Shown here: in pieces, positions 45,117 through 56,772 of the stretch | How the letters are laid out: each line of letters starts with the position of its first letter | Position numbering within the stretch: position 1 is the stretch's first letter | From: Jiangella alba | Lineage (GTDB): Bacteria > Actinomycetota > Actinomycetes > Jiangellales > Jiangellaceae | Assembly: GCF_900106035.1 (NCBI RefSeq) | Contig: NZ_FNUC01000004.1 | Coordinates: 620,001 to 684,000, forward strand | DNA: 64,000 nt | Direction: 5' to 3' | Notes under the pieces: model-generated | Told to the model about the DNA's origin: nothing | Databases searched by the model: none | Seen by the model: the letters and a program-made list of their open reading frames with translations, nothing else | Program-made: the position numbers and the translations under genes

Positions 45117-45272
45117 ATGGCCGACAAGGTGCAGTTCAACGTCTACCTGCCGCCGGACGTCGTCCGCGCCACGAAGCACCGCAGCATCGACGAGGAGCTG
45201 AGCCTGTCGGCGTTCGTCGAGAAGGTGCTGCGGGAGTACCTCGCCACCGCGCAGCAGGAGGACCCCCGATGA
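45117..45272 (+). CDS. Small ribbon-helix-helix (CopG-like) protein
   Basis: A 51-aa protein: KVQFNVYLPPDVVRATKHRSIDEELSLSAFVEKVLREYL is a ribbon-helix-helix fold (strand, helix, helix). No ribosome site; the ATG abuts repeated CTAG boxes. Its TGA overlaps the ATG of the VOC gene by 4 nt. It is antitoxin-sized, but the partner is a VOC protein, not a recognised toxin, so it is more likely a small regulator of that gene. Confidence 0.75.
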   Translation: MADKVQFNVYLPPDVVRATKHRSIDEELSLSAFVEKVLREYLATAQQEDPR

Positions 45273-45964
45273 CGCTCACCGTCCGCCCGGTCCGGCGCAC
45301 GCCGCACGCCGACGCGTGGGTCCGGGTCGTCGAGGCGCTCGGCGGCGTCGTCACCAGCCGCGACGGCGACCGCGTCGACCTCGCGCTCGGGCACGGCCGG
45401 GTCGCCGTGATCCGCGCCGACGAGTCCGCCGCCGAGCTGGGCTTCGAGGCGCCGGACCTGTTCGCCGTCGCCGCGGAGTGCGAGCGCAACGGCCTGGCGA
45501 CGGTGTCGGCCGGCGGGCGGCTGGAGGTCACAGGGCCCGACGGCCTGCGGGTACACGTCGACGAGCGCCCGGACGCCGCGCCGCCGCGGGGTGCCGACGC
45601 CGCGCTGTCGACGCTGCCGCTCTGGTACTCGCCCGATGTGGCGGGTGCGGCCGGCGTGCTGAGCCGGCTCGGCCTGTCGGTGCGCATCGCCTCGCACACC
45701 GGCGACTGGGTCGACTTCGTCGCGCCCGGCGGCGGGCTGGTGGCGGCGCACGGCGCCGACCGGCCGTCGGTCCAGATCTCGTTCGAGTACGACGGCGACG
45801 TCCGCGCGCTGGCCGAGCGGCTGAGCGCCCGCGGCCTCACCGCGTCCGTCGTCGACGAGAACTACGGCCTCACGGTGCGGGTGCCCGACCCCGACGGCGG
45901 CGGCGACATCTTCGTCAACCAGGTCCAGACCGACCTGCACGGATTCCGCCGGGCCGGCGCGTAG
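45269..45964 (+). CDS. VOC-fold protein, two-module
   Basis: A 231-aa protein of two beta-alpha modules. The second (LPLWYSPDVAGAAGVLSRLGLSV...DIFVNQVQTDLHGF) is a clear VOC/glyoxalase-like half; the first is more diverged (AWVRVVEALGGVVTSRDGDRVDLAL). Translationally coupled to the RHH gene. Ligand unknown. Confidence 0.78.
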   Translation: MTLTVRPVRRTPHADAWVRVVEALGGVVTSRDGDRVDLALGHGRVAVIRADESAAELGFEAPDLFAVAAECERNGLATVSAGGRLEVTGPDGLRVHVDERPDAAPPRGADAALSTLPLWYSPDVAGAAGVLSRLGLSVRIASHTGDWVDFVAPGGGLVAAHGADRPSVQISFEYDGDVRALAERLSARGLTASVVDENYGLTVRVPDPDGGGDIFVNQVQTDLHGFRRAGA

Positions 45965-46040
45965 TCCGGCCCAGCCGGAATGCGGGGGCGGCGCCGCGGG
46001 GTTGTCCCGGTGGTATCCCCGACCCGAGCGAGGCACGCCC

Positions 46041-46817
46041 ATGTCCCGACCGATCCGCATCGGTGTCCAGATCCAGCCCCAGCACGCCGACTACCGGGAG
46101 ATCCGCCGCGCCGCCGCCGAGGCCGAGGACGCCGGCGTCGACATCGTCTTCAACTGGGACCACTTCTTCCCGCTGCGCGGCGAGCCCGACGGCAAGCACT
46201 TCGAGTGCTGGACGATGCTCGGCGCGTGGGCGGAGCAGACGTCCCGAGTCGAGATCGGTGCTCTCGTCAGCAGCGTCGGCTACCGCAACCCGGAGCTGCT
46301 GGCCGACATGGCCCGCACCGTCGACCACATCAGTGACGGCCGGCTCATCCTCGGCATCGGCGGCGGCTGGTTCCAGCGCGACTACGACGAGTACGGCTAC
46401 GAGTTCGGCACCGCGGGCACCCGGCTGGACGACCTCGGCGAGGCGCTGCCGCGCATCAAGGACCGCTGGTCGAAGCTGAACCCCGCACCGTCGCGCGACA
46501 TCCCGATCCTCATCGGCGGTGGCGGCGAGAAGAAGACGCTGCGCCACGTCGCCGAGCACGGCACCATCTGGCACGCCTTCGGCGACGCGAGCATCCTGCG
46601 GCACAAGTCCGAGGTGCTCGACGGCTGGTGCGCCACCGTCGGCCGCGACCCGGGCGAGATCGAGCGTTCGACGGCGGTGAGCGGCCGTCCCGGCGCGGCC
46701 GCCGAGGCGCTCGTCGAGCTGGGCATCAGCCTGTTCACGATCAGCGCGTCCGGCCCGCTCTACGACCTGGGCTCGATCAGCGCGTGGGTGGAGTGGCGCG
46801 ACCGCCACAACGCTTGA
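46041..46817 (+). CDS. LLM-class F420-dependent oxidoreductase
   Basis: A 258-aa luciferase-like TIM-barrel oxidoreductase (RIGVQIQPQHADYREIRRAA, FNWDHFFPL, EIGALVSSVGYRNPELLADMARTVDHISDGR, LGIGGGWFQRDYDEYG, PILIGGGGEKKTLR). These motifs are typical of actinobacterial F420-binding members. ATG 46041 has GAGG 8 nt upstream. Substrate unknown. It is convergent with folE, in the place where other folate genes usually follow. Confidence 0.87.
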   Translation: MSRPIRIGVQIQPQHADYREIRRAAAEAEDAGVDIVFNWDHFFPLRGEPDGKHFECWTMLGAWAEQTSRVEIGALVSSVGYRNPELLADMARTVDHISDGRLILGIGGGWFQRDYDEYGYEFGTAGTRLDDLGEALPRIKDRWSKLNPAPSRDIPILIGGGGEKKTLRHVAEHGTIWHAFGDASILRHKSEVLDGWCATVGRDPGEIERSTAVSGRPGAAAEALVELGISLFTISASGPLYDLGSISAWVEWRDRHNA

Positions 46818-46858
46818 GCGCTGGTCGGGTGGGGACGCCGGCCCCGCCCGCCTCGCTC

Positions 46859-47458
46859 CTAGTGCCCGATGATCAGGCTCATCGCCTCGGCGCGTGTGGT
46901 GGCGTCGCGCAGCTGGCCGCGGACCGCGCTGGTGACCGTCTTGGCGCCCGGCTTGCGGACGCCGCGCATGGTCATGCACAGGTGCTCGGCCTCGACGACG
47001 ACGATGACGCCGGCCGGCTTGAGCAGCTCGACCAGGGAGTTGGCGACCTGCGACGTGAGCCGCTCCTGCACCTGCGGCCGCTTGGCGTAGACGTCGACCA
47101 GGCGGGCCAGCTTGGACAGCCCGGCGATGCGGCCGGACGGGCCGGGGATGTAGCCGACGTGGGCGAAGCCGTAGAACGGGACGAGGTGGTGCTCGCACAT
47201 GGAGGCCAGCTCGATGTCCTTGACCAGCACCATCTCGTCGTGGCCCAGCTCGAACGTGGTGGTGAGGACGTCAGCGGGGTCTTGGTGCAGTCCGCCGAAC
47301 ATCTCGGCGTACGCCCGCGCGACCCGCGACGGGGTGTCGAGCAGGCCGTCGCGCTCGGGGTCTTCCCCGATCGCGACCAGCAGCTCGCGCACGGCCGCCT
47401 CCACCCGGGCGTGATCGAACTGCCCGGGCGGCGGCGTCGGCACCGGTTCCGCGTTCAC
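46859..47458 (-). CDS. folE: GTP cyclohydrolase I
   Basis: A 199-aa enzyme that converts GTP to 7,8-dihydroneopterin triphosphate, the first folate step. Zn ligands are in [11 protein letters not shown] and [31 protein letters not shown] and [13 protein letters not shown] are conserved. GTG 47458 lies 4 nt after the ftsH stop, so it is co-transcribed with ftsH. The folP, folB and folK genes that often follow in actinobacteria are absent here. Confidence 0.95.
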   Translation of the reverse strand: MNAEPVPTPPPGQFDHARVEAAVRELLVAIGEDPERDGLLDTPSRVARAYAEMFGGLHQDPADVLTTTFELGHDEMVLVKDIELASMCEHHLVPFYGFAHVGYIPGPSGRIAGLSKLARLVDVYAKRPQVQERLTSQVANSLVELLKPAGVIVVVEAEHLCMTMRGVRKPGAKTVTSAVRGQLRDATTRAEAMSLIIGH

Positions 47459-47462
47459 TGCG

Positions 47463-49484
<2,022 letters not shown>

Positions 49485-49688
49485 GATGCGAGACCTGCTG
49501 GCCCCGTACCTCCTGTGATCGGCTGCCTTCTGCACACGCCGCGAACGCCCGGCATGTCCACCGAAGGTGTCGGATCGTCCGACGATACCTTGCGCGGGCC
49601 TGCTCGACCATTCCGGCAGGTCGGTTACATGTTGAGAACGTCGCAGGTGAGCACCCGTGTTCCCGGGATGCCGGACAACTGCGTCACA

Positions 49689-50240
49689 TCAGCTGTAGAC
49701 GTGGGGCGCCAGCGTGCCGACGACCCGCAGGTTGCGGTACCGCTCGGCGTAGTCGAGGCCGTAGCCGACGACGAACGCGTTGGGGATGTCGTAGCCGACG
49801 TACCTGACGTCGACGGCGGTCTTCGCGGCCTCGGGTTTGCGCAGCAGCGTGCACACCTCGACCGACGCCGGCCCGCGCGAGCGCAGGTTCGACACCAGCC
49901 ACGACAGCGTCAGCCCGGTGTCGATGATGTCCTCGACGACGAGCACGTGGCGGTCGGTGATGTCGGTGTCGAGGTCCTTGACGATGCGGACGACGCCGCT
50001 GGACCTCGTGCCCGACCCGTAGGACGAGATGGCCATCCAGTCCTGCTCGACGTGTCGCGACAGGTGCCGGCTGAGGTCGGCCATGACCATGATCGCGCCC
50101 TTGAGCACGCCGACGAGCAGGAGATCCTTACCGTCGTAGTCACGCTCGATGGCGGCTGCCAGCTCCGCCAGTTTGTCCTGGATCTGCTCCTCGGTGAGGA
50201 GGATCTGCTCGAGGTCACCGTCGACGTGTTCTGGATCCAC
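49689..50240 (-). CDS. hpt: Hypoxanthine phosphoribosyltransferase
   Basis: A 183-aa purine salvage enzyme. PRPP-binding motif [17 protein letters not shown], flexible loop [13 protein letters not shown] and the base-binding end ([29 protein letters not shown]) are all clear. GTG 50240 start. It sits between tilS and ftsH, the standard actinobacterial order. Confidence 0.95.
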   Translation of the reverse strand: MDPEHVDGDLEQILLTEEQIQDKLAELAAAIERDYDGKDLLLVGVLKGAIMVMADLSRHLSRHVEQDWMAISSYGSGTRSSGVVRIVKDLDTDITDRHVLVVEDIIDTGLTLSWLVSNLRSRGPASVEVCTLLRKPEAAKTAVDVRYVGYDIPNAFVVGYGLDYAERYRNLRVVGTLAPHVYS

Positions 50241-50305
50241 ATCCGCAGCCTTTCACACGCCGTCCCGGCGGGCGCGGGGTGTGGGTGAAGTCGGCGCCCT
50301 CACCT

Positions 50306-51529
50306 CTAGGTGAAGCGCAGGCGGCCGTCGCGGCGGGTGGCGCGCAGGCCGCCAGGGAGGTCGATGCCGGCCTGCCCCCGCCACCCCGTGACGAGCGTGT
50401 CGACGGCGGCGACGTGGGCGGCGGTGAGATCGGTGGGCGGGCTCCCGGCGGCGATCGCGGCCCGGCGCAGCACCCGCCAGCGGACCGCCTGCGGCAGCGC
50501 CGCCAGTTCGCCGACGTCCAGCCCCGGCAAGGTCGCCGTGCCGGCCGACGAGGTCGCCGCGCCGGGGGGCGAGGTCGCCGCGCCGGGGGGCGAGGTCGCC
50601 GCGCCGGCCGGCGCGACCGCGTCGTCGGCGGACGTTGTCGGTGCCCGCCCGTAGGGTGGGGCCCCACCCGGGCCGGGAGGGGTCTGCGTACGGTCGCGAC
50701 GATCACCGGACGAGCCCGACGACGCCAGCGCCTTCGACGCCACGCCGCCCGGCACGACCCCCGGCATCGACGCCGACGGGGACGCTGGTGGCGCCGTCAT
50801 CACGGCGAAGGCGGCGGCCGCTGCGGCGTCCAGCGCATCCGCGTCGGCGCGGGCGAGGGCGGCGGTGCGGGCCAGCGCCTCGGCGACACCGGGACCGAGC
50901 TCGGCCTCGAGCACCGGCAGCACCCGGTGCCGCACCCGCGCCCGCGCATACGCGGCGTCCTCGTTGTGCGGGTCCTCCCACGCGACGAGCCCCGCCGGCA
51001 GCGCCGCTCGCACCACCGAACGGCGCAGGCCGAGGAGCGGGCGCCGCAGCGAACCGGAGCACGCCGCCATGCCGGACAGCGACCGCGACCCCGACCCGCG
51101 CGCCAGCCCCAGCAGGACGGTCTCGGCCTGGTCGTCCAGCGTGTGGCCCAGCAGCACCGCCGATGCGCCCACCCGCGACGCCGCCGCCGTCAGGGCCGTG
51201 TACCGGGCCGCCCGCGCGTTGCCCTCGGGACCGTCCGGCCCGCGCGAGGCGTCGAGGTGGACGGTGACGACGGGGTCCAGCCCGAGCTGCACCAGCGCCG
51301 AGGCCGCCGCACGCGCCCGCGCCGCCGACCCGTCCTGCAACCCGTGGTCGACGCAGACGGCGCCGGCCCGCAGCGCCCCGGACGACCGGGTCGCCACCCA
51401 CGCCGTCGCCGCCGCCAGCGAGAGCGAGTCGGCGCCGCCGGAGCAGGCCACCAGCACCGTCGAGCCTCCGGGCAGGTCCGCGAGCGCCGTGCGCACGGCC
51501 CGCCGGACGTCGAGGTGCGGGTGCCCCAT
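50306..51529 (-). CDS. tilS: tRNA(Ile)-lysidine synthetase
   Basis: A 407-aa enzyme that modifies C34 of tRNA-Ile2 so that it reads AUA. The PP-loop is [35 protein letters not shown] and PLLGLRR are conserved. After about residue 250 an unusual Ala/Pro/Ser/Thr/Gly-rich insertion of about 80 residues includes tandem AATSPPG units. A short C-terminal domain with [23 protein letters not shown] and the end DGRLRFT follow. The catalytic half is intact. Confidence 0.94.
   Translation of the reverse strand: MGHPHLDVRRAVRTALADLPGGSTVLVACSGGADSLSLAAATAWVATRSSGALRAGAVCVDHGLQDGSAARARAAASALVQLGLDPVVTVHLDASRGPDGPEGNARAARYTALTAAASRVGASAVLLGHTLDDQAETVLLGLARGSGSRSLSGMAACSGSLRRPLLGLRRSVVRAALPAGLVAWEDPHNEDAAYARARVRHRVLPVLEAELGPGVAEALARTAALARADADALDAAAAAAFAVMTAPPASPSASMPGVVPGGVASKALASSGSSGDRRDRTQTPPGPGGAPPYGRAPTTSADDAVAPAGAATSPPGAATSPPGAATSSAGTATLPGLDVGELAALPQAVRWRVLRRAAIAAGSPPTDLTAAHVAAVDTLVTGWRGQAGIDLPGGLRATRRDGRLRFT
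50550..50612 (-). repeat. 21-nt tandem repeat inside tilS
   Basis: Units begin at 50550, 50571 and 50592 (GAGGTCGCCGCGCC core); the third diverges at its end. Each encodes a seven-residue unit around AATSPPG in the low-complexity insertion. Being a multiple of 3, copy-number change would keep the frame. Confidence 0.85.
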
Positions 51530-51539
51530 GGGAGCAGCG

Positions 51540-52640
51540 TCAGCCCAGCGCCGGCTGGCCGTGCACCCGGCGCACCCAGGCGACGGGATCGGCGATCTCG
51601 TCCTTGGTCGGCAGCGTGGCCGGCGACTCCCAGATGCGGTTGAACCCCGGCATGCCGACGCGGCCGACGACGGCGTTGACGAACGCGGCGCCGTCGCGGT
51701 ACTGGCGCATCTTGGCGTCGAGGCCGAGCAGCCGGCGGATGGTGCGGTCGAGCCCGACGGACGAGTAGCGGCGGCGCTGGAACCGGCGCCGGATGGTCTC
51801 GACCGACGGGATGACGTCGGGCCCGACGCCGTCCATGACGACGTCGGCGTGCCCCTCGAGCAGCGACATGAACGCCGTGACGCGGTCGAGGACCGCCTTC
51901 TGCGCGGGCGTCTGCACGAGGTCGAGGACGGAGCCGCCGCCGTCGGCGGACCGGGCGGTCTCGCCGAGGGCCCGGACGGCGTCGCGGGCGCGGGTGAGGA
52001 ACGCGCCGGGGTCGACGTCGGTGGCCTCGACGAACGCCTCGATCTCGGCGGCGAGGTGGTCGCGCAGCCACGGGACCGCGGTGAACTGCACGCGGTGGGT
52101 CTCTTCGTGCAGCGTGACCCAGAGCCGGAAGTCGTGCGGGTCGACGCCCAGTTCGCGCTCGACGTGGACGATGTTCGGCGCGACCAGCAGCAGCCGGCCC
52201 TGCGCGCCGTCGTCGGGTCCGCCCAGTCGGCCGGCCCAGAACGGGTCGAACTGGCCGAGCACCTTGCTGGCCAGGAACGCCAGCAGCGCACCGGTCTGCA
52301 GCCCGGTGACCTTCGGGCCGACCCGCTGGAACGGGCTGTGCTCGCGGCCCTTCTGCAACTTGCGCTGCAGCGGCGCGATGATGGTGCGCATGCTCTGGGC
52401 GTTGGCCCGGGCCCAGTTGCCGCGGTCGACGACCACCAGGGGCGCGTAGCCGAGCGAGGCGTCGAGCCCGGTGAAGCCGTTGACGTGCGCCTCGGCCTCG
52501 GTCGCGAGCCGGCGCAGCTCCGCCACGGCCTCGCGGGCCTCGGAGTCGGTGACCGACGGCCCGGGACCGGCCAGTCGTTGCGCAGTCGCGACCGCGAGAT
52601 CCCAGTCGACCATGTCGGGAGCGGAGTCAGCGGTCGTCAT
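51540..52640 (-). CDS. Zinc-dependent metalloprotease (DUF2342 / F420-associated family)
   Basis: A 366-aa protein with the zincin motif [10 protein letters not shown] and a helical scaffold ([39 protein letters not shown]). The second Glu/His set in EGHADVVMD supports a metalloprotease fold. This family sits between dacB and tilS in many actinobacteria; no function has been shown to my knowledge. It ends 10 nt before tilS. Confidence 0.9.
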   Translation of the reverse strand: MTTADSAPDMVDWDLAVATAQRLAGPGPSVTDSEAREAVAELRRLATEAEAHVNGFTGLDASLGYAPLVVVDRGNWARANAQSMRTIIAPLQRKLQKGREHSPFQRVGPKVTGLQTGALLAFLASKVLGQFDPFWAGRLGGPDDGAQGRLLLVAPNIVHVERELGVDPHDFRLWVTLHEETHRVQFTAVPWLRDHLAAEIEAFVEATDVDPGAFLTRARDAVRALGETARSADGGGSVLDLVQTPAQKAVLDRVTAFMSLLEGHADVVMDGVGPDVIPSVETIRRRFQRRRYSSVGLDRTIRRLLGLDAKMRQYRDGAAFVNAVVGRVGMPGFNRIWESPATLPTKDEIADPVAWVRRVHGQPALG

Positions 52641-52674
52641 ACGACCACGCTACGTCACCGGGCGGGAACGCACC

Positions 52675-54048
52675 CTAGGCACAGCCGCAGCCGGCGAGGG
52701 CGGCCGCGACGTCGTCGAGGGCGGCCCGCGCCTCCGTCGTGTTGCCGACGTCGTCGGCGAGCACCGCGAACGCGTACGGGACGCCGTCGGCCGCCACCAC
52801 GACTCCGGCCAGGGCGCTGACGCCGGTGAGGGTGCCGGTCTTCGCGCGCACCAGGCCGGCCGCGGCGGAGTCGTCGAACCGGTCGGCGAGCGTGCCGGTG
52901 AACGCGGCGACCGGCAGCCCGGTGACGACGGCGCGCAGCTCCGGGTGGTCCGGCCCGGCGGCCAGCGCGAGCGTCTGCGTGATCAGCGTGGCCGGGACGG
53001 CGCTGCCCCGGGCCAGCCCGCTGCCGTCGAGCAGCGTGGCGCCGGACGCGTCGAGGCCGAGGTCCGCGAGCGCCGCGACGACGGCCGGGCCGGCCGCCTC
53101 GGACGTCCCGGGCGCGCCGGACGCGAGCGCGACGTGCCGGGCCAGCACCTCGGCGCCGTCGTTGTCGCTGCTGGTGAGGATGTCCTCGACGATGGTCGCG
53201 AGCGGCGCGGACGTGACGGCGGCCAGCTCGGTGCCCGCGGCGAGCGCGGCATCGTCGGCGGGCGCGGCGGCCTCGGCCGGGTCGCCGTCGACCGCGATGC
53301 CCTGGTCGGCGAGCAGACCGGCGAACTCCTCGGCCGCGTCGAGCGGCGGGTCGGACGGACGGTCCATGATGTCGGCGGCCAGCGCGGTCGTCGGCGAGAC
53401 GACGCTGGGGATGTAGCCGGGGCTCCAGTCGGGGTCCGCGGCCGGCCCGCTGAACAGCGAGGCGTCGTACGACAGCGTCACCGACGACACCCCGGCGTCG
53501 GTCAGCGCCCGCGCCGTCGCCGCGGCGAGGTCGGCCAGCCGGGTGCCGGTGCCGTCGTCGCCGGCCGTGAGCGTGGGGTCGCCGCCGCCGACCAGCGTGA
53601 CGGCGGACGGGTCCGGCCCGCTGACGACGCGGGTGGTGAACCGGTGGTCCGGACCGAGCGCGTGCAGCGCGGCGGCGCCGGTGAGGATCTTCAGCGTGCT
53701 GGCCGGCGTGTGCGGGTCGGCGGCGGCGGTCTCGTAGGACGGCGTGCCGGTGACGAGGTCGACGACGCTGACCCCGACCCGTCCGCCCAACCCGGCCGCG
53801 CCCAGCGTCGGGGCGAGTACGTCGCCGACGGCCGGCTCACCCGCCGCGCCGGCGTCGGCCGGAGCAGCCAGAACGCCCGGCGCCGGTGTCCACGTCGGGG
53901 CGGGCGCCGCCGCCGGGCGGAACAGCGGCGTCTCGGCCGCGGCGTCGTCGTCGATCCAGGGCAGGCCGGTGGTGCGGTCGAGCACGACACCGGCGCCGGC
54001 GGCCAGCACGACCACGCAGCCCGTCGCGATCGCGACCCGCCTCCACAT
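52675..54048 (-). CDS. dacB: D-alanyl-D-alanine carboxypeptidase/endopeptidase (PBP4 type)
   Basis: A 457-aa S13 peptidase. ATG 54048 follows GAGGGGG and begins a membrane/export segment (VAIATGCVVVLAAGAGVVL). Active site motifs: SxxK in TPASTLKIL, SxN in TSSDNDGAE and KTG in VRAKTGTLTG. Domain I/II insertions are present between SxxK and SDN. It trims peptidoglycan stem peptides outside the membrane. Divergent from ppa, as in relatives. Confidence 0.94.
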   Translation of the reverse strand: MWRRVAIATGCVVVLAAGAGVVLDRTTGLPWIDDDAAAETPLFRPAAAPAPTWTPAPGVLAAPADAGAAGEPAVGDVLAPTLGAAGLGGRVGVSVVDLVTGTPSYETAAADPHTPASTLKILTGAAALHALGPDHRFTTRVVSGPDPSAVTLVGGGDPTLTAGDDGTGTRLADLAAATARALTDAGVSSVTLSYDASLFSGPAADPDWSPGYIPSVVSPTTALAADIMDRPSDPPLDAAEEFAGLLADQGIAVDGDPAEAAAPADDAALAAGTELAAVTSAPLATIVEDILTSSDNDGAEVLARHVALASGAPGTSEAAGPAVVAALADLGLDASGATLLDGSGLARGSAVPATLITQTLALAAGPDHPELRAVVTGLPVAAFTGTLADRFDDSAAAGLVRAKTGTLTGVSALAGVVVAADGVPYAFAVLADDVGNTTEARAALDDVAAALAGCGCA

Positions 54049-54142
54049 CGTCGCCCCCTCAACCTGTTGACACGGCGGCAATCACCGTACGGGACACTTG
54101 ACCCGACCAGCACATCGGGACGCGTGGGGGAAGGACCTACAG

Positions 54143-54637
54143 GTGGAGTTCGACGTCACCATCGAGATTCCGGCCGGCAGCCGGAACAAGTACGAAATGG
54201 ACCACGAGACCGGACGCATCAAACTCGACCGCCGGCTCTTCACGTCGACGCGCTACCCCCACGACTACGGGTTCATCGACGACACCCTGGGCCTCGACGG
54301 CGACCCGCTCGACGCGCTGGTGCTGCTCGAGGAGCCGACGTTCCCGGGGTGCCTCATCCGCTGCCGCGCCATCGGCATGTTCCGGATGAAGGACGAGGCC
54401 GGCGGCGACGACAAGGTGCTCTGCGTGCCTGCGGGCGACCCGCGGAAGAGCACGTTCCAGGACATCGGCGACGTCCCCGAGTTCGACCGGCTGGAGATCC
54501 AGCACTTCTTCGAGATCTACAAGGACCTCGAGCCGGGCAAGTCGGTCGAGGGCGCCACGTGGGTCGACCGCGGCGCCGCCGAAGAGGAGATCAAGGCCTC
54601 CCGCCAGCGTCTGATCGACACCGGCGGCTCGCACTGA
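54143..54637 (+). CDS. ppa: Inorganic pyrophosphatase
   Basis: A 164-aa family I pyrophosphatase. Signature [19 protein letters not shown] contains the metal-binding aspartates; [15 protein letters not shown] and [13 protein letters not shown] line the site. GTG 54143 with AAGGA 8 nt upstream matches the family start [17 protein letters not shown]. Confidence 0.96.
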   Translation: MEFDVTIEIPAGSRNKYEMDHETGRIKLDRRLFTSTRYPHDYGFIDDTLGLDGDPLDALVLLEEPTFPGCLIRCRAIGMFRMKDEAGGDDKVLCVPAGDPRKSTFQDIGDVPEFDRLEIQHFFEIYKDLEPGKSVEGATWVDRGAAEEEIKASRQRLIDTGGSH

Positions 54638-54643
54638 GCCGGC

Positions 54644-54667
54644 GGGCGGGGGCGGCGGCCCCCGCCC
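54644..54667. terminator. Bidirectional GC hairpin between ppa and the NlpC/P60 gene
   Basis: Perfect 10-nt arms GGGCGGGGGC and GCCCCCGCCC with a GGCG loop between the convergent stop codons at 54637 and 54684. Confidence 0.75.
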
Positions 54668-54683
54668 TCCTGACGGCCGGTGG

Positions 54684-56042
54684 TCAGACGCGGCCGTAGA
54701 ACGACGGGTCGACCCAGTAGAAGACGTTCTGGACCTCGACGTTCTTGCCCGGCCGCGGCGCGTGGATCATCCGGCCGCCGCCGATGTACAGGCCGACGTG
54801 GTACACGCCGGAGGCCTGGCCGTTGTCGGACCAGAAGATCAGGTCGCCGGCGCGCAGGTCGGAGTACGAGACGCGGTCGACCGCCTGCGCCTGGGCGACG
54901 CTCCAGTGCGGCAGGCCGACGCCGCCGGCCTCCCAGGCCCGCATGGTGAGGCCGGAGCAGTCGAAGCTGTTCGGGCCGTCGGCGCCCCACTCGTACGGCT
55001 TGCCGACCTGCGCGTACGCGTAGTCGACGGCGGCCTGGGCGCCGCTGGCCGGCGGGTCCGGCTGCTCGGGCTCCTCCGGCTCCTCGGTCGGTTCCGGCGA
55101 CGGCTCGACGGTGGGCTGCGGCGGGACCGGCGGCTCGGGCGGCTCGGGCGGCGTCGTCGGCTGCGGCGGGCTCGGCTCCGTCGTCGGCTGCGGCGGGGTG
55201 GTCGGCGGCGGCTCGACCGGCACGGTCGGATCGTCCGGCGGGCCGACCGACGGCTCGGTGGTCGGCTGCGGCGGGGCGGTCGGCTGCTCCGCCTGCTCCT
55301 GCTCGGCCCGCTCCTGCTCGGCGGCGAGCGCCTCCTGGCGCTGCCGCTCCAGCGTGACGGTGGTGCCGCGAGCGGCGGCCAGCTGGGTGATGGCGGCGCC
55401 GCGCTGCTCCTCGACGGCGGCAACGGCCTGCTCCTGCCCGGCGACGGCGGCCTCGGCGGCGGCCCGCGCGGTGTCGGCCTGCTCGGCGGCCGCGGAGCGC
55501 TCCGCCAGCGCCGTCGCCGCCAGCGCCGCCGCGTCGTCGGCCTCCTGCCGGGCGTCGCGGGCCCGCTGCGCGATGGTGGCCTGCGAGCGGGTGACGGCGC
55601 GCAGCGCGCCCATGCCCTCGTAGAGCGCCTGCCCGTCGTCGGCGCCGAGCACCATGCCGACGCCGGCCAGCTGGCCGCCCTGGCTGTACGTCGCCGCGGC
55701 CATGCGGCCCAGCTCGATGCGGGCCTGCTCGGCCTCGGCCGCGCGCTGCTCGGCCGCCGCGCGCGCCGTCGTCTCCGCCTCGGTGGCCTGCTCGAGCAGC
55801 ACCCGGGCGCCGTTGTACGCCTCGATCGCCTTGGCCGCCGCGATGTACAGCGCGTCGACCTGCGCCGTCAGATCGGCCAGCCGCGCCTCCAGCGCCGCAA
55901 CGGAGCCGGCGGCGGCTGCCTCGGCGTCGCGGGCGTCCTGGAGTTCGGACTCGGTGGGAACGGCCGGGTCGGCGTGCGCCGGCCCGACCACGCCGGCGGC
56001 CAGCGCGGTGGCGAACACCCCTGCCACGAACCGATTCCGCAC
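54684..56042 (-). CDS. Secreted NlpC/P60 peptidoglycan hydrolase
   Basis: A 452-aa endopeptidase. GTG 56042 follows GGGGAGG and opens a signal peptide (FVAGVFATALAAGVVGPAHA). A long Ala/Glu coiled coil (about residues 23-240) is followed by a Pro/Thr/Glu-rich linker (about residues 240-330) and the C-terminal NlpC/P60 domain. That domain has Cys in NSFDCSGLT, His in YHVGLYIGGG and a third His in MIHAPR. It resembles the RipA/RipC-type enzymes, so a role in daughter-cell separation is likely. Confidence 0.93.
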   Translation of the reverse strand: MRNRFVAGVFATALAAGVVGPAHADPAVPTESELQDARDAEAAAAGSVAALEARLADLTAQVDALYIAAAKAIEAYNGARVLLEQATEAETTARAAAEQRAAEAEQARIELGRMAAATYSQGGQLAGVGMVLGADDGQALYEGMGALRAVTRSQATIAQRARDARQEADDAAALAATALAERSAAAEQADTARAAAEAAVAGQEQAVAAVEEQRGAAITQLAAARGTTVTLERQRQEALAAEQERAEQEQAEQPTAPPQPTTEPSVGPPDDPTVPVEPPPTTPPQPTTEPSPPQPTTPPEPPEPPVPPQPTVEPSPEPTEEPEEPEQPDPPASGAQAAVDYAYAQVGKPYEWGADGPNSFDCSGLTMRAWEAGGVGLPHWSVAQAQAVDRVSYSDLRAGDLIFWSDNGQASGVYHVGLYIGGGRMIHAPRPGKNVEVQNVFYWVDPSFYGRV

Positions 56043-56171
56043 TGACAACCTCCCCCGTACCTGGCGTCCCACGAAGCACAGTAACCAAGAAAGTCACGGG
56101 AGTGAACAGGAATCACAAGAATTTCAGGAGTCACACGGCGTGTCGCCTTGACTAACCACACACGTGTAATT

Positions 56172-56639
56172 TCACGGCGCGTCAACGTCGGTCCGAGGCG
56201 CCTGCACGCGCCGGAGCAGCGGCGACAGCACCAGCACGCTGCGGGTGCGGGCGACGAACGGCTCGGCGGAGATCTCCGTCAGCACCCGCTCGAAGTGCTG
56301 CATGCTCCCGGCGAAGACGTGCAGCATGGCATCGGCGTCGCCGGTGACCATGAACGCCTCGACGACCTCCGGGTAGGTCTGCACGCGGCGGGCGATCTGC
56401 GCGCCGGTCGTGCGCGGGTTGCAGAACAGCTCGACGTACGCCTCGGTGCTCCAGCCGATCTCGGCCGGCTCGACCCTGACGGTGAACCCGGTGACGACGC
56501 CGCGGGCGCGCAGCCGGTCGACGCGGCGCTTGACGGCGGGGGCGGACAGGCTGACCTTCTGGCCGATGGCGCCGTAGCTGGCCCGGCCGTCGGCCATGAG
56601 GACGCGGATGATCCGCTCGTCCAGCGCGTCGAGTGTCAT
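56172..56639 (-). CDS. Lrp/AsnC-family regulator
   Basis: A 155-aa regulator. HTH: LDALDERIIRVLMADGRASYGAIGQKVSLSAPAVKRRVDRLRARG; the RAM ligand domain follows (VEAFMVTGDADAMLHVF). ATG 56639 gives the normal N-terminus. Divergent from the DDAH/rocD genes, it likely controls them in response to an amino acid such as arginine or ornithine. Confidence 0.9.
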   Translation of the reverse strand: MTLDALDERIIRVLMADGRASYGAIGQKVSLSAPAVKRRVDRLRARGVVTGFTVRVEPAEIGWSTEAYVELFCNPRTTGAQIARRVQTYPEVVEAFMVTGDADAMLHVFAGSMQHFERVLTEISAEPFVARTRSVLVLSPLLRRVQAPRTDVDAP

Positions 56640-56686
56640 GGGTGGATCGTCCCCTTCCGCGCCGCCTGGCGCAACGAATCGCCGTT

Positions 56687-56743
56687 CGATCGAGAACGGA
56701 CGCAACGTTTCGCCCGCATACGGCAATGGAACGATCTCGATCG
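56687..56743. promoter_or_regulatory. Candidate Lrp-type sites in the lrp/ddaH intergenic region
   Basis: CGATCGAGA (56687-56695) and TCTCGATCG (56735-56743) form a wide inverted repeat with a 39-nt spacer. A smaller near-palindrome CGCAACGTTTCG lies at 56701-56712. TACCTT (56761-56766) may be the -10 of ddaH, giving a leaderless start at GTG 56773. Confidence 0.45.
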
Positions 56744-56772
56744 CCACCGCCGCCGCGCCCTACCTTGGCGCT

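Noticed and set aside
56043..56171. Possible c-di-AMP (ydaO) riboswitch upstream of the NlpC/P60 gene
   Set aside because: Such riboswitches are common there in actinobacteria, but I could not see the conserved blocks in these 130 nt.
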